NCBI GenBank assembly: GCA_035276085.1 | Contig: DATELY010000215.1 | Location: forward strand, 1 to 28,875 | Direction: 5' to 3' | Length of the DNA stretch: 28,875 nt | From: DATELY01 sp035276085 | GTDB taxonomy: Bacteria; Pseudomonadota; Gammaproteobacteria; Steroidobacterales; Steroidobacteraceae | Shown here: piece after piece, positions 22,356 through 28,875 of the stretch | Layout: every line of letters begins with the position of its first letter | Numbering within the stretch: position 1 is the first letter of the stretch | The notes under the pieces: model-generated | What the model saw: only the letters and a program-made list of their open reading frames with translations | The model's database searches: none | Told to the model about the DNA's origin: nothing | Program-made: the position numbers and the translations under genes

Positions 22356-22517
22356 ATGAACGATCAATTACTCTCTTTCGCCGTCACTGACAATGCGACT
22401 GGTACTGAGAAGCGCTGCATGGCTTGTGCCATCGTTATGGCGAACCATTACCACTGTAGCGCGGTTTGCGCTCGAGTGAAATGCAGCGGAGGTGGGCAGG
22501 CAGTCGCTCACTCATGA
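22356..22517 (+). CDS. Possible small Cys-rich protein, 53-54 residues
   Basis: An ATG-started frame encodes about 54 residues with six Cys and two adjacent His in the second half (CMACAIVMANHYHCSAVCARVKC region). The Cys spacing could bind a metal, but it matches no family I know. The ribosome site is weak (GCGGAC). A hairpin with a U-rich tail on the same strand lies 50 bp after the stop, which supports a transcript. It could equally be chance. Confidence 0.22.
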   Translation: MNDQLLSFAVTDNATGTEKRCMACAIVMANHYHCSAVCARVKCSGGGQAVAHS

Positions 22518-22566
22518 GCATACGATTTCATCGACACGATGGATTCACGCAACACCCGGTGCCCGT

Positions 22567-22600
22567 GACGGCGTTACGACCGTAACGCCGTCTTGCTCTT
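22567..22600 (+). terminator. Terminator-like perfect hairpin
   Basis: GACGGCGTTACG at 22567-22578 pairs perfectly with 22581-22592, giving an 11-bp stem with a 4-nt loop, followed by TTGCTCTT. The T-rich tail is on the plus strand. On the minus strand it lies 22 nt after the lon stop and could shield the lon mRNA end, but lacks a U-run there. Confidence 0.55.
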
Positions 22601-22613
22601 CAGGCCCGCGGGC

Positions 22614-25004
<2,391 letters not shown>

Positions 25005-25035
25005 GGTGTTCTCTGTTGGTTCAACCCTGTTCAGT

Positions 25036-25434
25036 TCAGCCCTGGCGAATCAGACGTAGCGACAAACAGCCGTGTTGAAAGAGCTGCTCGACCAACTCAT
25101 AGCGCGCTGGCGGCAGCGTGATGCGACGTTCGAAACGGCCATATGGAATTTCCAGGCGGTGGATGTGCGTGGTGTGTCCATCCATCGGTGCCGGGCGCAG
25201 CGCGGTGATTGCGAGCGTCACGCCGTCGATGACGACTTGCACGAGCTCCGGTGCGACACCGGGTAATGCCACGGTGATCGCCAACTCGTTCTGCCGACCG
25301 ACGATGTCGGCCGGAGGTTCCCAGCTGGCCGCCGCGTCGCCGCAGCGAAAGAACTGCCGCTGCAGCCGCTCGGCCTGCTGCATGCGTTCGACCGCTTCCG
25401 CCCACATCCATCCGCGTGTAATTCGACTAGACAT
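25036..25434 (-). CDS. Small heat shock protein, Hsp20 family
   Basis: The 132-residue product has an alpha-crystallin domain: PADIVGRQNELAITVALPGVAPELVQVVIDGVTLAI, then the IPYGRFERRITLP strand and a GCLSLRL strand near the C-terminus. The N-terminal arm is short and Arg/Gln-rich, and the usual C-terminal IXI motif is not visible, so oligomer form may be unusual. As a holdase it would keep clients soluble for Lon, whose gene follows 31 bp downstream. ATG 25434 has GGTGGA about 8 nt upstream. Confidence 0.9.
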   Translation of the reverse strand: MSSRITRGWMWAEAVERMQQAERLQRQFFRCGDAAASWEPPADIVGRQNELAITVALPGVAPELVQVVIDGVTLAITALRPAPMDGHTTHIHRLEIPYGRFERRITLPPARYELVEQLFQHGCLSLRLIRQG

Positions 25435-25486
25435 GGTTTACATCCACCATCTCGATCTCGATCCCGACTTGATTGCGCATGCAGGC

Positions 25487-25515
25487 AAGGTTGGGACGTT
25501 TACAGGTGAGTCAAG
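25487..25515 (-). promoter_or_regulatory. Candidate sigma-32 promoter of hsp20-lon
   Basis: On the minus strand CTTGAC (25510-25515) and CCCAACCTT (25487-25495) are separated by 14 nt, resembling the heat-shock sigma-32 pattern CTTGAA-N13..17-CCCCAT. The inferred start near 25480 gives a leader of about 45 nt before the hsp20 ATG. A match by eye, but in the expected place. Confidence 0.38.
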
Positions 25516-25553
25516 TTAGGAACGTGGAGCAGGCGCAGAAGGTCCGAGCGGCG

Positions 25554-25630
25554 GTCGGCTAGCTTGCTGGTCTGCTGGCCAGAGCATCCGAACTACCGCT
25601 TCTGGCCAGCGCGCTAGCCAGCCAGCCGAC
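25554..25630. repeat. Inverted array of 8-bp units, family R, copy R3
   Basis: Inner arms GCTGGCCAGA (25574-25583) and complement (25601-25610) are perfect with a 17-nt loop; outer arms GTCGGCT (25554-25560) and AGCCGAC (25624-25630) also pair. It lies between divergent genes, hsp20 and the methyltransferase, unlike R1 and R2 which are at gene 3' ends. Confidence 0.85.
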
Positions 25631-25689
25631 GGGTCCTCGTGCGAAGATGTCCCTCACCACACCACATGCGTCCAAAAACCGCCGCTGCA

Positions 25690-26289
25690 ATGACCGACCT
25701 AGATTCCCAATTCAACGCTGCTTATTACGATCGCTTCTATCGCAACCCGCGCACACGCGTCACGACGCCCGATGAGCGCAGCCGCCTGCTGGCAGTGGCG
25801 ATCGCGGTGCTGCGCCACCAGGAGGTGGACGTCCGCAAAATTCTCGATGCGGGGTGCGGACTGGGGTACTCGCGCGCGCCGCTGTTGCGCGCGTTTCCTG
25901 ACGCGACGTACACAGGGCTCGAGGTCAGCGAGTATCTGTGCCGGAAGTACGGCTGGACTCAGGCCTCGGTCGTGGACTATCGGGATCGTTCGCGCTTCGA
26001 TTTCGTGCTGTGTAGCGATGTCGTGCAGTATTTGAGCGATCGGGACGCCGCACGCGCCATCAGCAATCTCGCGCGGCTGTGCCGCGGCGTGCTGTTCTTT
26101 CATACGCCGACGCGCGAGGACTTATCGGAGCTCGTCGACGCGAAAGGAAGCGACGTCAATGTCCACTTTCGTCCAGCGCAGTGGTACCGCAAGCGCCTGG
26201 GTGCGCACTTTCATCACCTGGGATTCGGCTTGCACTTGGCGCGCGCGCACGAACCACTGCAGTGGACGCTCGCGCAGGCGAGTGTGTGA
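25690..26289 (+). CDS. Class I SAM-dependent methyltransferase
   Basis: The 199-residue protein has the SAM-binding motif I ILDAGCGLGYS (Asp53), an acidic motif II position at GLEVSEYLC, and DFVLCSDVVQYLSD as motif IV, typical of type 11/25-like methyltransferases. The substrate is unknown. I chose ATG 25690 (MTDLDSQFNAAYYDRFY) since the preceding residues to the GTG 25639 or ATG 25666 are unlike the family, but neither start has a good ribosome site. Its 3' end abuts repeat C. Confidence 0.85.
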   Translation: MTDLDSQFNAAYYDRFYRNPRTRVTTPDERSRLLAVAIAVLRHQEVDVRKILDAGCGLGYSRAPLLRAFPDATYTGLEVSEYLCRKYGWTQASVVDYRDRSRFDFVLCSDVVQYLSDRDAARAISNLARLCRGVLFFHTPTREDLSELVDAKGSDVNVHFRPAQWYRKRLGAHFHHLGFGLHLARAHEPLQWTLAQASV

Positions 26290-26311
26290 GGATGAGTTGC
26301 TGTTAGTACAC

Positions 26312-26499
26312 GCGTCCCTTCCCTTGCGGAGCGGGGGCCGCTCCTGCGCATCCATGCGCCCGCGCCATTTGTGCATCCCTGCACATCAGAACGACCAGAG
26401 GAAGTGGCGCGCCAGGACAGGATGGGGGCTGCTCATCGAGCACATCGCTCTGTCAAACGCCCCCACCCTAACCCTCCCCCGCTATCGCGGAGGAGGGGA
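26312..26499 (+). mobile_element. MITE-like family A element, copy C (long form)
   Basis: Left end GCGTCCC at 26312 and inverted arm to 26337; right arm at 26476-26499. The two internal hairpins of copy A are present (26346-26359, 26371-26384), and the 40-bp core (26389-26428) differs from copy A at one base. It lies between the convergent 3' ends of the methyltransferase gene and the YgiQ gene. Confidence 0.8.
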
Positions 26500-26513
26500 C
26501 AGAGTGCTGATCA

Positions 26514-28739
26514 CTAACCGCGGCCGCGGGGGAGCTTCACGCCTTTGAGGCCGGTGTGCTGAGTGCGCACTTTGCCCTGGTACGGGAGTGTGCGTTCACG
26601 TCGGCGCCCCGGGGTTCGCTGCCCTTCGGCCGCAGTGCCTGTACCCGCCGGTTGCCAGGCAGGGATGAGATGGTGCTTGCCAGCGCCAATCAAGTCCGCC
26701 CGGCCCATTCGTTTGAGCGCGGCCCGCAACACGGGCCAGTTGTTCGCGTCGTGCCAACGCAAGAACGCCTTGTGGAGGCGTCGAACTTTCAAGCCTTTGG
26801 GAACGTGTACGTCGTCACTGGCGCGAGTGACTCGATGCAATGGATTCTTGCCTGAGTGCCACATCGCCGTCGCAGTCGCCATCGGCGACGGCAGAAACGC
26901 TTGCACTTGATCCGCGTGGAAGCCGTGCTGCTTGAGCCATAGCGCAAGCTCCAGCATGTCTTCATCGGTCGTACCCGGATGCGCCGCGATGAAGTACGGA
27001 ATGAGGTACTGCTCCTTGCCCGCTTCCTTCGAGTATTTGTCGAACAATTCTTTGAAGCGGTAGTACGTGCCCACACCCGGCTTCATCATCTTCGACAACG
27101 GGCCCTCGCCGATGGCCTCCGGCGCGATCTTCAAATAGCCGCCGACGTGATGCTGAACCAGCTCCTTCACGTATTCCGGCGACTCGATCGCGAGGTCGTA
27201 GCGCACGCCCGAGCCGATCAGCACTTTGCGGATACCGGGCAGGGCTCGCGCACGGCGATACAGCTTGATGAGCGGCATGTGATCGGTGTTCAAGTTGGGA
27301 CAGACACCCGGATACACACACGAGGGCTTGCGACAGGCTGCTTCGATCTCGCGCGACTTGCAGGCGAGTCGATACATGTTGGCTGTGGGGCCGCCGAGAT
27401 CGGAGATCACGCCGGTGAAGCCGGGGGTGTTGTCACGCACGGCTTCGATCTCGCGGATGACCGACTCCTCGGAGCGGCTCTGAATGATGCGACCTTCGTG
27501 TTCGGTGATCGAACAGAAGGTGCAGCCGCCGAAGCAGCCGCGCTGAATCGAGATGGAGAAGCGGATCATCTCGTACGCCGGAATCTTCGCGTTGCCGTAC
27601 AGCGGATGCGGCACGCGGCGATACGGCAGCTCGTACACGCCGTCCATCTCTTTCGTCGTGAGCGGCAGCGGAGGTGGATTCAGCCAGACGTCGACATCGC
27701 CGTGACGCTGCACCAGGGCACGCGCATTGCCCGGATTCGATTCGAGATGCAGGATGCGCGAGGCATGCGCGTAAAGCACCGCATCGTCCTTGACTGCGTC
27801 GAACGCGGGCATGCGAATCACTGAATGTTCGCGGTCGCCGCGCGGTACTTGGCGGTGGAACTGGACGACGCGGACGGAAGGGCCTGAGGCCTGAGACCTG
27901 CGGCCTGGGGTAGAAGACTCGGAGCCTTCACAGGCGCGTGAAGTTGCGTTCTTTCCCAGGTCCCAGGTCTCAGGTCTCACACCCTCCATCGCATACGGAT
28001 CCACTGGCGGATTCAACTTCCCCGGCTGATCGATCGTTGTCGAATCGATCTCCGTCCAACCTGCGGGTGTGCCGGACCGCATGAATGCCGTGCCGCGCAG
28101 ATCGGTGATCGAATCGATCTTCTCGCCCTTGCCCAAGCGATGCGCGATCTCGACGATCTGCCGCTCGGCATTACCGAACACGAGCAGATCCGCCTTGGCG
28201 TCCAGCAAGATCGAGCGGCGGACTTTCTCCGACCAGTAATCGAAATGCGCAATACGCCGCAGGCTGGCCTCGATACCGCCGATCACGACGGGCACGTCCT
28301 TGTACGCTTCGCGCACGCGCTGCGAGTACACGATCACCGACCGATCCGGTCGCTTGCCCCCTTCGCCGCCCGGCGTGTACGCATCGTCGCTGCGAATGCG
28401 CCGGTCCGAGGTGTAGCGATTCACCATCGAATCCATGTTGCCCGCGGTGATGCCGAAGAAGAGGTTCGGTCGCCCGAGCTCCTCGAAGTCGGCGGTCGAA
28501 CGCCAATCGGGTTGAGCGATGATGCCGACGCGAAAGCCCTGCGCTTCCAGCACACGTCCGATCACCGCCATCCCGAAGCTCGCGTGATCGACATACGCAT
28601 CGCCGGTCACGACGATGATGTCGCAGCTATCCCAGCCCAGCGCCTCCATCTCCGCTCGTGACATCGGCAAGAACGGCGCCGTCCCGAAACGGGACGCCCA
28701 GTACTTGCGATAGGAAAAGAGGTCGCGGGCGGGAGTCAT
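26514..28739 (-). CDS. ygiQ: YgiQ family radical SAM protein
   Basis: A 741-residue protein of the YgiQ family of B12-type radical SAM-like proteins. The N-terminus has RKYWASRFGTAPFLPMSR and WDSCDIIVVTGDAYVDH, family hallmarks. The iron-sulfur cluster motif is CFGGCTFC (Cys402, Cys406, Cys409), followed by SITEHEGRIIQSRSEES. The biochemical role is unknown. Residues about 253-287 are encoded by the S3 palindrome and look inserted in a variable linker before VIRMPAFDAVKDDAVLYAH. The C-terminal tail is Arg/Pro/Gly-rich. The start is ATG 28739 with no clear ribosome site. Confidence 0.95.
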   Translation of the reverse strand: MTPARDLFSYRKYWASRFGTAPFLPMSRAEMEALGWDSCDIIVVTGDAYVDHASFGMAVIGRVLEAQGFRVGIIAQPDWRSTADFEELGRPNLFFGITAGNMDSMVNRYTSDRRIRSDDAYTPGGEGGKRPDRSVIVYSQRVREAYKDVPVVIGGIEASLRRIAHFDYWSEKVRRSILLDAKADLLVFGNAERQIVEIAHRLGKGEKIDSITDLRGTAFMRSGTPAGWTEIDSTTIDQPGKLNPPVDPYAMEGVRPETWDLGKNATSRACEGSESSTPGRRSQASGPSVRVVQFHRQVPRGDREHSVIRMPAFDAVKDDAVLYAHASRILHLESNPGNARALVQRHGDVDVWLNPPPLPLTTKEMDGVYELPYRRVPHPLYGNAKIPAYEMIRFSISIQRGCFGGCTFCSITEHEGRIIQSRSEESVIREIEAVRDNTPGFTGVISDLGGPTANMYRLACKSREIEAACRKPSCVYPGVCPNLNTDHMPLIKLYRRARALPGIRKVLIGSGVRYDLAIESPEYVKELVQHHVGGYLKIAPEAIGEGPLSKMMKPGVGTYYRFKELFDKYSKEAGKEQYLIPYFIAAHPGTTDEDMLELALWLKQHGFHADQVQAFLPSPMATATAMWHSGKNPLHRVTRASDDVHVPKGLKVRRLHKAFLRWHDANNWPVLRAALKRMGRADLIGAGKHHLIPAWQPAGTGTAAEGQRTPGRRRERTLPYQGKVRTQHTGLKGVKLPRGRG
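27880..27984 (-). repeat. In-frame inverted array of 7-bp units, family S, copy S3 (in ygiQ)
   Basis: Left arm GGCCTGA/GACCTGC units tandem at 27880-27910, right arm CCCAGGT/CTCAGGT units inverted at 27955-27984. It encodes YgiQ residues about 253-287, including RPETWDLG and RSQASGP, read in the same frame as S1 and S2. Confidence 0.78.
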
Positions 28740-28875
28740 GGGAGGGCGGATGGGCCGGACGGTTTGACGAGAGGGCGCGAATTACACCACAGGCGGGTGT
28801 GGGGCGATGTGGGGGCGATTGGGTGAGTGAGTGGGAATGGGATGACCTGCGCCCGGTTCGTCGAGTCGTGGCCTT

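Overview
This is a high-G+C bacterial chromosome segment. The gene set is class I FBPase, a large Lhr helicase, the PrkA-DUF444-SpoVR cluster, Hsp20-Lon, a YgiQ-type radical SAM protein and two hybrid histidine kinases. It suggests a gammaproteobacterium, perhaps of the Steroidobacter/Nevskia/Xanthomonad side; that placement is inference from gene content and repeat style, not from a marker gene. There is no sign of a phage, plasmid, insertion sequence with a transposase, CRISPR array, rRNA or tRNA.

Layout. 1-4028: a PhzF-like isomerase (-), a small membrane PH-domain protein (+), then a Cache-GGDEF diguanylate cyclase lying 30 bp downstream of fbp, both on the minus strand. 4199-8429 (+): a HAD phosphatase fused to a P-loop ATPase, then a CHASE4 hybrid histidine kinase. 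8663-12435 (-): a GAF-PAS hybrid histidine kinase and an amidase-signature hydrolase. 12618-22008 (-): lhr, spoVR, DUF444 and prkA, all in one direction (transcription order prkA, DUF444, spoVR, lhr). 22009-22613: the longest non-coding stretch, holding the prkA upstream region and perhaps one tiny Cys-rich ORF with a hairpin. 22614-25434 (-): hsp20 then lon, with a sigma-32-like promoter upstream. 25690-26289 (+): a methyltransferase. 26514-28739 (-): a YgiQ-type radical SAM protein.

The most striking content is not the genes but at least five families of short repeats, 12 copies in all. Family A (4 copies) looks like a MITE: about 185 bp, imperfect inverted ends and a 40-bp core that is 39-40/40 identical between copies; one shorter copy lies in frame inside lhr. 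Families R, S, T and U share one architecture, a tandem array of 7-8 bp units, a loop, then the inverted array. R, T and U are intergenic. All three S copies lie inside protein genes (two in lhr, one in the YgiQ gene), are in frame, and are read in the same frame so that they encode similar peptides. This recalls the Rickettsia palindromic elements, though the sequences seen here are different. I regard these in-frame palindromic inserts as the best candidate for something undescribed in the window.
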